Shown piece after piece: positions 25,389 through 38,000 of a stretch of DNA of 64,000 nucleotides. This stretch comes from Larus michahellis (taxonomy: Eukaryota > Chordata > Aves > Charadriiformes > Laridae), in NCBI RefSeq assembly GCF_964199755.1, contig NC_133918.1:806001-870000 (forward strand), written 5' to 3'. The notes below the pieces were generated by a model, which ran no database searches, was not told where the DNA came from, and was given only the letters and a program-made list of their open reading frames with translations. The stretch's first letter is position 1. Each line of letters starts with the position of its first letter. The position numbers and the translations under genes are program-made.

Positions 25389-26455
25389 CCGGGTCCGGCT
25401 CGCCGGGGAGGCCAGCCCTCCCCTCCGCCCCCCCTCCCCACCATGCTTTTTAAGGACTTTAAAACTGTTTAAATCAAACTTTTAATTTAATAACGGATCC
25501 GATGGGCGCAGGGGGTGGGGGGGGGAAGGAGAGGCTGCTGCTTGCTGGCTGGAGATGGAGGGGCGGGGGGGTGGCCGAAAGCCAGGGGGTCGGGAGGGGT
25601 GGGGGAGAAGGGGCCGATGAAGACAAACGAGGAAGAGGGGGGTGAAACTGCAGAGAGGAGGAAACTCCGATGTTTACAGAATAGCTTTAACTCTTCACCC
25701 GGCGGCTGGGGGGAGGAAGCCCAGCTGTTCTTCAACCAGTCCTTCCCAAATAACAGTATTCAGTTTGCAAAGTTAAATAAACAGAAAGAAAAGGTCCGGT
25801 TGCACTTTTTATTTTAGGACACGCAAGGGTTGTCTTTTATTTTTTTAAAATCATTCTATTATTATTATAATTTTTTTTGTTGTTGTCGTTCTTTTTGTAT
25901 GTAGTTATTTTTTTGGATGATTCCTGACGGTTCTATAAATATATATATATATTTTTATTTTTTTTTTTTTTTGTAACGCAGGTTTATCTTCTATTTTGCC
26001 AATGTGAAAACTGCCCAGAGATGCGGGATGAGAGGTCGGGGGTCGTGGCTGGAGGGGCCGGGCCGGGCGGGGGGTGCCCATGGGACGGAGGGGGCACAGT
26101 TAACACGCCACGTCGCAAAAAAACCAGACAGATTTCTATCTCCTTTTTATTTTGTGGTTGGTTTTGTTGGGTTTTGGTTTTGTTTTGGTTTTTTTTTTTT
26201 AGTTTTATTTTTTTATTTTTTACCTCTTTATGTATATGTAGGGAATTTATAGGAAAATATGTACTTTATTGAATAAATTTTAAAAACTAAAATATATTTT
26301 ATTTTAAAAAGAAAATAACGGACCTTTAACCTTACATGGCTAAAGTACTGATTATATATTTGCTGAGCTGACTTGACGGTTATGAAAATTGTATCAAGAG
26401 TTTTATTTTTTGACTTCAAAGCCTTCTTAATAAAGACTTTTTACTATATATGAAT
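25389..26455 (+). other. MEX3D: MEX3D 3'UTR
   Basis: After the stop the sequence shifts from GC-rich to strongly AT-rich, with long U-runs, ATATAT tracts and TATTTT/ATTTTA motifs. Such 3'UTRs are typical of MEX3 genes, which are themselves post-transcriptionally controlled. AATAAA signals occur at 25776-25781, 26272-26277 and 26429-26434; the last is the likely main end. Confidence 0.75.
26429..26434 (+). terminator. MEX3D: MEX3D distal polyadenylation signal AATAAA
   Basis: The most distal of three AATAAA hexamers in the AT-rich 3'UTR. After it the sequence returns to ordinary composition. Confidence 0.6.
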
Positions 26456-26713
26456 TCACGTGCTACCTACGGTGTCTCACTGCCTGCAGCCTCTCGGCGC
26501 CCGCAGCAGCGTCCATGGGCCCGGTCACCCTGCTCTGGTTGTGGGTTGTCCGAATGCCGGTCCGTGTGTCCCTCTGCTTCCCGTGTGCCGAGGGCATGGA
26601 CCGTCCTGCAAACCCAGAGCCGAGCCGTGACTCCCTGGGGCAGCCGGGGCACAACACGGGGCAGGGTGATGGGGACAACCACCCCTGGGCCTCGTTGCTT
26701 CCCCGAGTGCCAT

Positions 26714-27262
26714 AGAAGGAGTCACAGACTGGTTTGGGTTGGAAGGGACCTTCCAGCCCACCCAGTGCCACCCCCTGCCCTGGGCAGGGACACCTCCCAC
26801 CAGCCCAGGTTGCTCCAAGCCCCGGCCAACCTGGCCTTGAACCCCTCCAGGGATGGGGCAGCCACAGCTTCTCTGGGCAACCTGGGCCAGGGGCTCACCC
26901 CCCTCACAGCAAACAATTTCTGCCTCACATCTCATCTCAATCCCCCCTCTTCCAGTTTCAAACCCTTCCCCCTCGTCCCGTGGCTCCCCTCCCTGCTCCA
27001 GAGCCCCTCCCCAGCTTTCCTGGAGCCCCTTTAGGGCCTGGAAGGGGCTGGAAGGTCTCCCCGGAGCCTTCTCTTCTCCAGGCTGAACCCCCCCAGCTCT
27101 CTCAGCCTGTCCTCCCAGCAGAGGGGCTCCAGCCCTCCCAGCATCTCCGGGGCCTCCTCTGGCCCCCGCTCCAACAGCTCCGTGTCCTTCTGCTGTCGGT
27201 GCCCCGGGGCTGGAGGCAGCACTGCAGGGGGGTCTCCCCCGAGCGGAGCAGAGGGGCGTAAG
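26714..27262 (-). mobile_element. CR1 LINE fragment, inverted
   Basis: Reverse complement of the 11.5/12.8 kb CR1 subfamily. It begins with the CAGACTGGTTTGGGTTGGAA end and extends to CCCGAGCGGAGCAGAGGGG. It lies between MEX3D and the myosin gene. Confidence 0.93.
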
Positions 27263-28129
27263 GTGGCCATGGCACTCTTGGCCACCACGTCTTAACAGCG
27301 CCAGGGCTGCTGCACTTCCCGCTGCCGCAGCTCTCCCTGGCCGCGCCAGGGCTTTCGGGGCAGCTGAAAAAAAATGCCGTCAACCCTTTTGGGGAGCGGT
27401 AACTACCCAAGGGCTGCCTGGGCGTCCGTTTTCTCCGCAGCTGGAAGTCGGCTGCTAATGGAGCTCCGGTCCGTGTCACGGGCTGCACATGGCGCAAACC
27501 CGCCTCCCCGATTTGTTAATGAGCCACATGCCGCTGACAGCCCTTGGGCAATTAGGGATTCATTATTTTTTCATCAGAAAATGTCTTTGTGTGCTCCCTG
27601 TTGCAGAATGTGCTCACTTTTTTGGCGGGGGGTGGGGGGGGAAGGAAGAGCAATGTTTTCATCGCTCCACTTGCCGTGTGGCGCCCATCTGCTGGAGCGC
27701 TGGGTCACCGGAGCTGGCAACCTCTGAGGTGGCTTTGGCGTCCCCAGAGCTGCTCCAGTGCCGGGCATGGGGGGGCTGCCGAGGCTCGGCAAAGCCAGCT
27801 GGGAAAAAAGCGGGTGCCAGGTTGGGAGTTTGGGGCAGGAGCAGGAACCAACGGGGACATCTGCCTCCTCCTGACTGGTGGACTTGTCCCAGTCCAGGCT
27901 GGGTGACCCTGCTGTGGGTCTGGCCTTCTCCTTGTCCCCATAGGTGCTTCTGCCCACTGTCCCCCACATCTCGCCCTGCTCGGGCATCCTCTTGTCACCC
28001 TGTCCCCTGCTGCATCCACCAGCAGCCACCTCCGCATGGTAGCCAGTCACCCAGGCTTCACCCCGGCTCTGCGGGGCCGGCCGGGCCACTGCAGGCCTGC
28101 AGGGCCAGCAGGGACTCGCAGGCAGCTGC

Positions 28130-28370
28130 ACCCATGGGCAGTGGGGACCCACGGACAGCTGGGATCCGTGGGCAACAGGGATCTACAGGCGGTGGCACCC
28201 ATGGGGAGTGGCACCTAGAGACAGCGGGGACCCACAGGCAGCGGGGATCCACAGACGGCGGCACCCATGGGCACCAGGGACCCTCAGACGGTGGCACCCA
28301 TGGGCAGTGGCACCCACAGAGAGTGTCACCCATGGGAACCCACAGGCAGCAGCCCCCGCAGACAGCTGTC
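28130..28370. repeat. Degenerate GC-rich minisatellite
   Basis: Imperfect repeats of short blocks such as CACCCATGGGCAGTGG and GGGGACCCACAGGCAG recur roughly every 18-40 bases. Individual units have diverged. Confidence 0.7.
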
Positions 28371-28520
28371 AATACACACCGCTGGCGCTGTGGCCACAGG
28401 TTTTCATCGTTACCGGAGTTTCTCCATAACGAGGGGAGCGGGGGCCTGTGCTGTGGGGCTGTGGTGGCCTGCGGGTGCTTGGAGTGCCCCAGATGGGGAC
28501 CTGGGGTGCAGGTGACCAGG

Positions 28521-28560
28521 GCCCAGGGTGGCCCAGGGTGGCCCAGGGTGGCCCAGGGTG
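28521..28560. repeat. Four tandem decamers
   Basis: Perfect tandem repeat of GCCCAGGGTG, four copies, about 450 bases before the myosin start codon. Confidence 0.9.
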
Positions 28561-28920
28561 CCCTGGAGGAGGGCAGGTTTGGGGTGTCCCAGACAGGAGG
28601 GGTCCCTGGGTGCCCTCGATGGGCTCTTGGGTGTCCCAGGTAGGGGGGGATTTTGGGGTGTCCTGGGCGGGGAAGGGGGTCCCTGATAAGGCTTCTCAGG
28701 ATGTTCTCAGTGGGGTCTCAGGGTGCCCCTTATGGGTTCTCGGGGTGTCCCGAAGGGGGGGTGTCCCCTGCACAGGTGGCCCTTGGGGGATCTTGGGGTG
28801 CCGCAGCCGTTGGGGGGGGGGGGGGGGGCCGACGACCCAGTGCCAGCACCCCCCAGGGCAGGGGCTGTGGGGCGGAACGGGAGTGGGGGCGGGGACCTGT
28901 AACCTGCCCCCTCCCCCTCC

Positions 28921-28950
28921 AATTAGCGGCAATTAGCGGCCATAAAGGGG
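28921..28950 (+). promoter_or_regulatory. Possible core promoter of MYO5-like gene
   Basis: Two direct copies of AATTAGCGGC are followed by CATAAAGGGG, a TATA-like element, 55-63 bases before the first codon at 29004. A start site about 30 bases after the TATA-like motif would give a 5'UTR of about 30 nt. Inference from motif spacing only. Confidence 0.35.
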
Positions 28951-29003
28951 CTGCGGGCGGCTGGCGGGGGGTGAGTGCCGGCGGCAGCGGGGGGAAGGGG
29001 GTC

Positions 29004-32000
29004 ATGGCGGCGGGGGACCCATACGTGGAGGTGAGGGGGCCGGGGGAGGGGGCCGTGTCCTAGCCTTGGGTGCTGCAGAGGGACCTGGAAGGGCTTCTTC
29101 CCCTGCAGACCTGGGGGCAAAGCCCTGCCCACGGTTCGGGGGGGGTTGTTGCAGACCTGGGGGAGGGGGGGGGGTGTCTTATGCCTCCCCCGGGGGCTCA
29201 GTACCCCGGGTGGCTGCGGATGCTGTGGCCTGGGTGTCCCCCTGGGTCACCTCCCCACTGGTGCCTGGTTTGGTGGCACCTCGTGGGGCCACAGCCCTGG
29301 GCCCATCTGTGGGGCCGCTCACCCCACACGGGTGCTGCCGTGGGCGCCGCACCCCAGCGAAGCCGCTCAGGGGCTCCCTGACCCGCGGGGACCCGGGGCC
29401 TGGCAAGTCCAGCACCTCCCGGGGGTGCTGCTCGCAGGTGGGAAGATGGGTTTGGCGCTGCCTGGGCCCCCGGCTGGCCCGCGCCTTGCCCAGCTGGCCT
29501 GGCTGCTGTCGTCCCCCGGATCCTGGCCCGCATCCCTCCGTCCAGCTCTGCCTGTCAAGGATGCTCCCGCTGCCAGCGGGCGGCAGGACAGGCTCTTGCC
29601 TCTTGTTTTTGGTGCTGTGTATCAAAGATGACGGCTACGGCTGTAGGCCGGGCTGTAGCCACGGCCCTTTCTCCCCGGAGGCGCAGCAGCGGCCTGCGGG
29701 GGTGGAGGGTACAGGTGTTTCTGCAGAGCTCAGAGGCGCAGCGTCCGCCATCGTGGCGTGATGGAGGCGCTGGCCTGGGCGAAGCAAGAGGGGTTTCTGT
29801 GCTTAAGGCGTGGTGGGTTGCCTTGTCCCGAATAGCTGGCCAGGCTGGGACCGAAACGGCCGCACGACTGACTTCGAGCGCCCCGTGGAGCCCTGAGGTT
29901 CCCTTCCAGCTTTCCCAGCGCGTCCCTGCTCCAGCGCCAGCCTGGCGTCCCGCTGGAGCAGGGCCGGGGAGTGGCCGAGGGGCGAGCCGGGCGCGCTAGC
30001 AGGGATGCTCTTTTGTCTAGCTGGGGATTTCAGGCTGAAATCTGTTAGTGCCTTGCCGGGAAGCTGTACATCGCGCAATTTTCGCTCCCCCCAGCGGCTA
30101 CTGCTCATAAAAGATAATGGCTTCCTGTCACCGCTCCTCCGCCGAGCGGCCCCTGCAACCGGAGCCCCTTCCTGCCCCCTTTATTTCAGCTGCAAGTCAG
30201 ACCTTCAGTCTGCTGAGGAGTCCTTGGACGCGAACCCGAAGTTCAGCCCCTTCCTTCCCCCTCCCCAGACTCCCAGCCTATTCGGTGCTTGTCGGATCAA
30301 CTTTAATGGTGCGTTAACACACGTGCTCCGCACACCGCAGACCTGGAAACATTCGCTGCGAGCCAAGTTCCCTGGATTCACAAAAATCAGCGAAACCAGG
30401 ATGGCTTTTTCAGGCCCCGTTTTCTAGCAAGGGACTGGCCCCAGCCCACTGCCGGGGCGGGGGTGTGTGTGATGTGTTAAAGCCCCGTTGCTGCTCTGCC
30501 AGAGCTCCCAGCACTTGTGGCAACGGATATAGCCGTGCTCCCATCTCAGCCTGAGAGCAAAGCTGCGGCCGTTATTAGATTCCTCCGCCTTTCCCCTTTC
30601 TAAGCGTGCAATACGGCCTCACCTCTGCCTGCTCGGAGCAGCAGGAGGTACCAGCCCCTTGATGCAGAAGCTGCGGTGACGGTGGTGACAGCTCGGCGCA
30701 GAGCAGGGCCGTCGGCACCCCAGGTTAGGAGCGGGAGCTGCGGTTCCCCAGCCGGGGAGCGCAGGTCACCCTGTGCCAGCCTGGGGCTGGGTATTCGCCC
30801 TCTTGGCAGCTGAGGGGGTGCCAGCAGCAGGGGTTTGTGGGTGGTTTTTTCTTTTTGGCCCAGTTCTTACGACTCTACCCGGGTTGTGTTGTGCCACTTG
30901 GCCCGCGCTGAGCATGGGATCCTGCAGGGTGACTCCAAAGAGGCTTTTCCCAGGTGTGAGGGAGGTGTTAGCGCTCGGGTCGGGGCTCACCGTGCTGCAG
31001 AGCTCCCACTTCACCAGCACCCGCTGGCTGCAGAGGGGAAACTGAGGCCGGCAGCAGGGTGCTGGAGGTGGGCAGCACTCGCCCCATGGGTGACAGCTGG
31101 TCCCTTGCACAAGGCTGCCGGCTGCGGCTGGCCCCGGGGAGCTGCAAATTTGGGAGGCAAAAAGGGCATGGGGTGATTTTTTTTTTTTCTTATCTCGGTC
31201 CCTGTGCTCTGGCCTGGAGCTGGGCGTTCAGAGCTGGTGACGGTCTCTGCATCCCCTCGGTACTTATCGAGGGGTCGGTGCCGCATGTGTCCTCCATCCC
31301 TGGAGGGGTTCAAGGCCAGGTTGGACGGGGCTTGGAGCAACCTGGGCTGGTGGGAGGTGTCCCTGCCCAGGGCAGGGGGTGGGAACAAAATGGTTTTCAG
31401 TGTCCCTCCCTTCCAACCTAACTGTGAATCTATGATCTGCTTTCCAGCCTGGTATCTCTGCTCAGCCAAACCAGGCGGTCACGTCCCCAGCACGCCGGGC
31501 GTTCCGAAATGCCCGTGCTCAGCATCTCCTGAAACCTTCCCTGCAGCAGCAGGCGTGATCCCATCCTGGGAGTGGGGCAGAGACAGCCCCCAGCCGTGCC
31601 GAGGGTGGGAGAGGTGCTGCCCTTCCTGGGGTGGGCAGCAGAGCCCGGGAGAAGCAGGGCTGCAGCAAAGGCACCCCCCTGCACATCTGGGGAGCAGCTG
31701 GGTAGAAGCCCTGCCTGCGGGAGCCAATGGGCTGTGGGGCACCTGGCAGGTGCTGGGTCCCACGGCTCGCCCTGCGATGGCGATGCCGAGCACTGGGCCG
31801 GCTGCCCGAAGTGAGAACCGTGGGGAGGGCTGTGGTGCGCGGTTCAGAGGCTGGTGGCCAGATCTCTTGGCTGTGGCTCTCTGCAGGGATGTCCCCCCCT
31901 ACCTCTCATGTCCCCGCAGGGTGCCCGGGTGTGGATCCCTGACTGCGCTGAAGTCTGGAGGGTCGCGGAGATAACCAGAGGCTACAAGGAAGGAGACACC

Positions 32001-35000
32001 ACTCTCCATCTCCGCCTGGAAGATGGCTCGGTAAGGCTGGCGCTGTGCAGCCCCGCGGGTCCCTCCTGCGCTCGCCGTGTGGTCGGGCATCCTCAGATGG
32101 GGTGTCTTTCACCTCTGCACCCCCAAACCAGCCTGAGCTCCTCAGCAGGACGCAGGGAAGCTCAAACACTGCCTGCACATGACCCGTCTGGTGTCTGAGC
32201 AGGAGCCCGGAACGCTGTGGCCGGTGTGTGTCTCACCGTGCCTCGTGTCCCCTGACTGCCCAGTGAGCTGCTCCTGCCTGACTTCCCTAGAGGTCTCCAG
32301 CTCAGCCGTGCTGGCTGGGCTGTGATTCCCGGTGACCAACAGCCCCAGCGTGGCCTGCAGACAGCCTCCCTCCAGCTGCGCCGCTCCCCACAGACCCGTC
32401 CTGCCTCCGCGGGGCCGGCTGACCCTGCTCAGCGCTTGTCCTGCTCCATCTCCATCGCTGCCAGCAGGAGCAGGGAAGTGCTGGTGCCTCTGTGCTCGGC
32501 GCTGGTGAGGCCTCACCTCGAGTGCTGTGTTCAGTTCTGGGCCCCTCTGTACAAGAGGGACATTGAGGTGCTGGAGCGTGTCCAGAGGAGAGTGACCAGG
32601 CTGGGGAGGGGTCTGGAGACCAGGGCATGTGAGGAGAGGCTGAGGGAGCTGGGCGTGTTCAGCTTGGAGAAGAGGAGGCCAAGGGGAGACCTCCTTGCCC
32701 TCTACAACTCCCTGAAAGGAGGGTGCTGAGAGGTGGGTGTTGGCCTCTTCTCCCAGGGGAATAATGATGGGACCAGAGGAAATGGTCTGAAGCTGCGGCA
32801 GGGGAGGTTTAGATTAGATATCAGGAAGAATGACTTTACTGACAGAGTGGTCAGGCACTGAACAGCCTGCCCAGGGAGGGGGTTGAGTCACCATCCCTAG
32901 AGGTGTTTAAGAAACATCCAGATTTGGCACTTCAGGGCATGCTCTAGTGGCACAGATTGTATGGCTGGACTCGATCTCAAAGGTCCTTTCCAACCATTCT
33001 GATTCTCCTCTGATTCTCCTCTGATTCTCCTCTGATTCTCCTCTGATTCTCCTCTGATTCTCCTCTGATTCTCCTCTGATTCTCCTCTGATTCTCCTCTG
33101 ATTCTCCTCTGATTCTCCTCTGATTCTCCTCTGATTCTCCTCTGATTCTCCTCTGATTCTCCTCTGATTCTCCTCTGATTCTCCTCTGATTCTCCTCTGA
33201 TTCTCCTCTGATTCTCCTCTGATTCTCCTCTGATTCTCCTCTGATTCTCCTCTGATTCTCCTCTGATTCTCCTCTGATTCTCCTCTGATTCTCCTCTGAT
33301 TCTCCTCTGATTCTCCTCTGATTCTCCTCTGATTCTCCTCTGATTCTCCTCCCCCACAGGCACTGGCCTACCCCATTGAGTTCCAGCTGCCACCTCTCTG
33401 CAACCCCGATTGCCTCTCGGGTGCCGATGACCTGGTGGCCCTGAGCTACCTGCATGAGCCGGCCGTGCTGCATTCGCTCCGCCGGCGCTTCCTGGAGGCC
33501 AACGCCATCTACACCTACTGCGGTGAGCCCCGGGCACCCCCTCCTGCTCCCCGTCCCCTGCCCCTTCCCCGCAGCTCCCTTTGCACAGCCCTCTTCCTCC
33601 AGGTATCATCCTCGTGTCCATCAACCCCTACAAGCCGTTGCCCATCTACGAGGAGGAGGTGATTTACGCCTACAGCGGCCACGAAATGGGGGACATGGAT
33701 CCCCACATCTTTGCTTTGGCAGAGGAGGCGTACAAGCAGATGGTGAGGTGAGAGCATCGTGTGGGAGCATCCCCGGGGCTGCAGTGGGGAAGGGCTGAAG
33801 CCCCCTCTGGACTGTGGTGTCCCTGTGGAGAGAGGTCCTGTTGGGTCACAGGCTGTCCCCAGCTCATGTCCCTTTCTGGCAGGTTTGGGAAGAACCAGTC
33901 CCTCATCATCAGCGGTGAGTCGGGCGCGGGGAAGACTGTGTCAGCCAAGTATGCCATGAGATACTTCACCACCATCGGGGGCTGCGTAGGTGACTCCAGC
34001 ATGGAGGAGAAGGTGCTGGCCTCCAGCCCCATCATGGAGGTGGGTAACCCTGGGTCCCCAGGCTCTGCATACGGATAGCTGGGGTGTCCCCACAGGCACT
34101 CCCCATGCTCCTCATGGCCTGTATCCCTGATGCGATGCCATGCCTGGTTCCCCCCCGTGAAATGGGTAGCAGGGACTGAACTTCTCCAAAGCACCTGAGA
34201 TCTGGGGCCAGCTAAAACCTCCCGCCCTCTTTCCCTGCCAGGCCTTTGGGAACGCAAAGACAACCAGGAATGACAACAGTAGCCGCTTTGGGAAGTACAT
34301 TGAAATTGGCTTCAGCCAAGCTCATGTCACAGGGGCCACCATCAAAACCTACCTGCTGGAGAAGTCCCGTGTCACCTTCCAGGTGGGTCTGTGGGGTGGC
34401 AATGGGGACAGGGCTGAGTGGGAGCCCCAGTCCTCAGAGTGGGAGGATGCTCCTCCCAGGCATCCACTGGTGAAGTGACCCCAGAGCTGCCGAGTCAAGC
34501 TGGGAGAGGGGAAGGTGTCCCTTGTCCCCAGACCTGGGGCTGTGGCACTGCCGCAGTAGAGCAGGGTGGCCCAAGGTGACATGGCTTCTCAGTGATTTTT
34601 TTCTTTTTTTTTTTTTCCTGCTCATCCACAGGCGAAAGCAGAGAGGAACTACCACATCTTCTACCAGCTCTGTGCCTCGGCCACCCTGCCCGAGCTCCAG
34701 GGCCTGGGTCTTCGTGAGTTCCCCCCTGTTTCCCCCCCACACCATGAGCCCCATGGCACAGCTTGTTGCCAGCCCGTCTCACGCTGGGCAGTGCTGGACC
34801 TTCCTGCCCTCCCCAGCTGGGGCCTGGGGGTGGTGGTGGGGCTCTGCTGCTGATGGGCACCCCGGGGTGGGATACGGGTGGTCGGGAGCCCCAGGGGGGC
34901 AGATTGTGCTGGCTCACAGCCTGACATCTCACCCGCAGGTGGGGCAGAGTCCTTCCACTACACCTGCCAGGGCTCCGCTGCCCCGAGCACCAATGACGCG

Positions 35001-38000
35001 GCCGACTTGGACAGCACGCGACATGCCTTCTCGCTCCTGGGTACCGTCCTGGCCGGGCACGCGTGGGGAGGGGGCCCACAGGGCTGATTGTCCCACTGCC
35101 CTCACCCCCCCGTGCTGGTGTGGGAGTGCTGGTGCCAGACATGCCAGTGCTGGAGAACCTGGCTGTCTACCGGCCCTTCCCATCCCTCCGGTTTGTGTGA
35201 CGTGGGGGGAGCCTGGGGAGCCCCTCATGCCTGTGCTGTGCCCGCAGGTGTCCCCGAGGCTGACCAGCTGGAGTTATTCAGCATCCTGGCTGCCATCCTG
35301 CACCTGGGCAACGTCGTGGTCAGAGGGAGGGACCGCCGGGGGGATGGCTGCTTCGTGGAGGTGGGCGAGAGCTTGCCGCCAGAGCCCTGGGTCCCAGACT
35401 GGTCCCTGAGCCGCACTGGCTGCGGGAACCACGTCTCGGCAATACCGCGGTGACAGGGTCTGTCCCTTTGCAGCCTGCCGATGAGGCCCTAGGGCTGTTC
35501 TGCGCGCTGCTGGGTGTGGAGGCATCGCAGGTGATGCGCTGGCTCTGCCACCGCAAGCTGGTCACTGCTGGCGAGACCTACCTGAAGCCCCTCTCCAGGC
35601 AGCAGGCGCTCGACTCCCGGGATGCCCTGGCCAAGCATATGTACGGGCAGGTCTTCAGGTGGATGGTGAGCAGGGTCAACCGTGCCCTGCGGTCCCTGGA
35701 GGGCCACCATACCTCCATTGGCATCCTGGACATCTATGGGTAAGGACAGTTCCCTTCTCCTGGGCTGCCTGGAAGACCGTGGTCCTGCTCCTGCATTGGC
35801 TGTGGCTGCAGGTTTGCAGCCACCGAGCGCTCCAGCTGGGACACGGGGCAGTACCATCCCTGCAGTGGGGACGGCTGGGGGCCTGTGCCCGGAGCTCGTG
35901 GCTGGCTGGGGTGGCTCGGCCCGGCAGCTGCCTCAGGCAGGTCTCTGGTCCCCACAGGTTTGAGATGTTTGAGCTCAACAGCTTTGAGCAGTTCTGCATC
36001 AACTACGCCAATGAGAAGCTGCAGCAGCTCTTCAACCTGGTGGGTGTCACCCAGATGTGTCTCCTTGCTGGCAGCTGGTGAGGGTGGGCCCTGCAGGTCC
36101 CTGCAGCGCTTTTGGTGCTCCCTGCCTCGAACGTGGCTGGTGCTGCAGTCCCTGCAAACACGAGGCCCTGGGAGGCTGCTGTAGCTGGGCACGGGCCCCT
36201 CCTTTCTCCCAAAGTGCTCCTGCTCCAGGAGAAGGGCTGCTCGGGTGTTTTATGGAAACCGAGTCACTGCCTGCAGTCTGCCTGGTGGCTGGCCACCTTT
36301 GTTCGCCTCCTGGCTCAATCCTGCTCTGTCCTCCCTGCCCTCCAGCACGTCTTCAAGCTGGAGCAGGAGGAGTATGTGGCCGAGGAGATCCCATGGGTCT
36401 TCATTGACTTCTGTGACAACCAGCCATGCATTGAGCTCATCGAGGGCCGGCTTGGCATCCTGGACCTGCTGAATGAGGAGTGCAAGGTGGGCAAGGGGTG
36501 CTGGGAGGAGGCTGCTGTGGCCACCCAGAGCCCCCCTGCTGCCCCTTCTGACTCGTTTGCCTTTCAGATGCCCCAAGGCAACGATGGGAGCTGGGCCCAG
36601 AAGCTTTACCAGACCCATGTTGGCAGCTCCCACTTCCAGAAGCCCAAGAGGCCCACGGATGCTTTTGTTGTCTGCCACTTCGCTGGCAAGGTAGGGAAAG
36701 CCGTGGCAGTACAGCCCTGGCTGGGGGAGCTCGGCAGTGGCTCCGCACCAGCGGGCACCCAGCCTGCCCTGCCCAGAGCTGGTGGTGGCAGCTCCTGCAG
36801 CGTCCCAGGCTGGGGAGTGGTTCCTGCTGGCTCTGCTCTTGCTGGGCTGGTCTGCAACTCTTTAACTGAGGGTAAAAATACGGAAACTCTGGCTGCCATG
36901 GTTCCCATCAGTAGCCTTGCAGCAGGGCAGGAGCTGGGCGGCGCGGCCACCACCAGCTCTGACTCCTGCAAGCCCTGCGCCAAAGCAGGCTGGGGAGCTG
37001 ACGCCGGGGCTTGCCTCGTCTCCTGCCAGGTGGAATACCAGTGCGATGGGTTTGTGGAGAAGAACAGGGACGCCGTCCCCGAGGAGCTGGTGGGGCTGCT
37101 GCGAGCCAGCAAGGTGAGAGCCACCCTGAGCAGGGGCTTTGTAGGGCAGAGCCTGGCTGGATTGTGGCCCCTGGGGCTGGGAAGGACTGGTGGTGGAGGA
37201 GGCATGAGCCGTGCAGGGTCAGCCCCTGTCTGCCTGCTGGCACAGCCCCGTGCAGTGCTGCCTGTGTTCAGGGTGCCCTGAGATGTGGGTGATCCCCACC
37301 CTGCTCCCCTCTCTTGGGCCTCCCCATCCTGGGGGACGCCTTGGCTGCGTCCCCGCTGAGAGGGCTGGAGGGTCCTGCTGCTTCCAGGTCTGTAATGCTG
37401 TCACTTCTCCCCTCCCACCCTGTGCCACCCTGGCAGAAGGTAAGGGACATCTTGGAGGGCTCTCGAGCACACCTGGGAAGGTGCCCGTGGCTTGCGCTTA
37501 GTTTTTCCTGGGCAGGGGGCACAGCTGGATCTGGCACATCTGGGCTGTAGCAGGGCAGAGGACCATGGACTGGGCTGGCTTCTGGGGAGCCTGTGGGCAT
37601 TTGGGGCTGTGCCTCCTGGTGGTGCTGGTGCTCTGGGTATCGGGTGGTGCTCGCTGCAGGCTCTGCCTGGCTCTCACAGCTCCGCTCTGTGCAGTCTGCC
37701 CTGCTTACTGAGCTCTTCCTGGAGGAAGGGGACGGCCCCGTATCCCTGCAGTCCCGCAGGTCCAGCGGGCCCAGGATGGCTGGTCGTCCTAGACGCAGAT
37801 CGCTGCCCAGTAGCCAAAAGAACAAGAAGTCCACCGCTAGCCAGGTATGGGGTTGGGGGGGGGAAAAACGTGTGCTGGACCCACACAACCGGTGCTGGGG
37901 TAGCCCCAAGGGGGACCTGTGTGTGTCCTGGCCCGGGGAACCCCACAAGCCCCGGGGATGTTCCTGCTGGCCCCATGCTTGCCCTGTCCTCCGCAGTTCA

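Larger units (their letters stand above)
27263..28930. other. MEX3D to MYO5-like intergenic region
   Basis: No gene seen. Contents are an AT-richer block at about 27505-27595, degenerate GC-rich tandem repeats at 28130-28370, four GCCCAGGGTG units at 28521-28560, and a G-run near 28813-28828. The 384-codon open frame at 27489-28643 spans these repeats and matches no family. Confidence 0.5.

Noticed and set aside
27489-28643. 384-codon open frame before the myosin gene
   Set aside because: It runs through tandem repeats and yields repetitive Gly/His/Thr text with no domain.
33001-33349. Tandem array considered as a CRISPR-like array
   Set aside because: Units are contiguous with no spacers, and the organism is a vertebrate.
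32977-33624. 215-codon and 188-codon minus-strand repeat proteins
   Set aside because: They are produced by the 11-bp minisatellite and read the same in every frame, antisense to a myosin intron.
36112-37281. 389-codon open frame
   Set aside because: It contains real myosin exons 12 to 14 but reads through the introns between them; the spliced model explains it.
37438-37440. Possible 3-nt AAG exon between GGCAG and GTAAGG
   Set aside because: Splice-like edges exist, but joining exon 14 (ending RASK) directly to exon 15 (SALLTELF) already matches the family.
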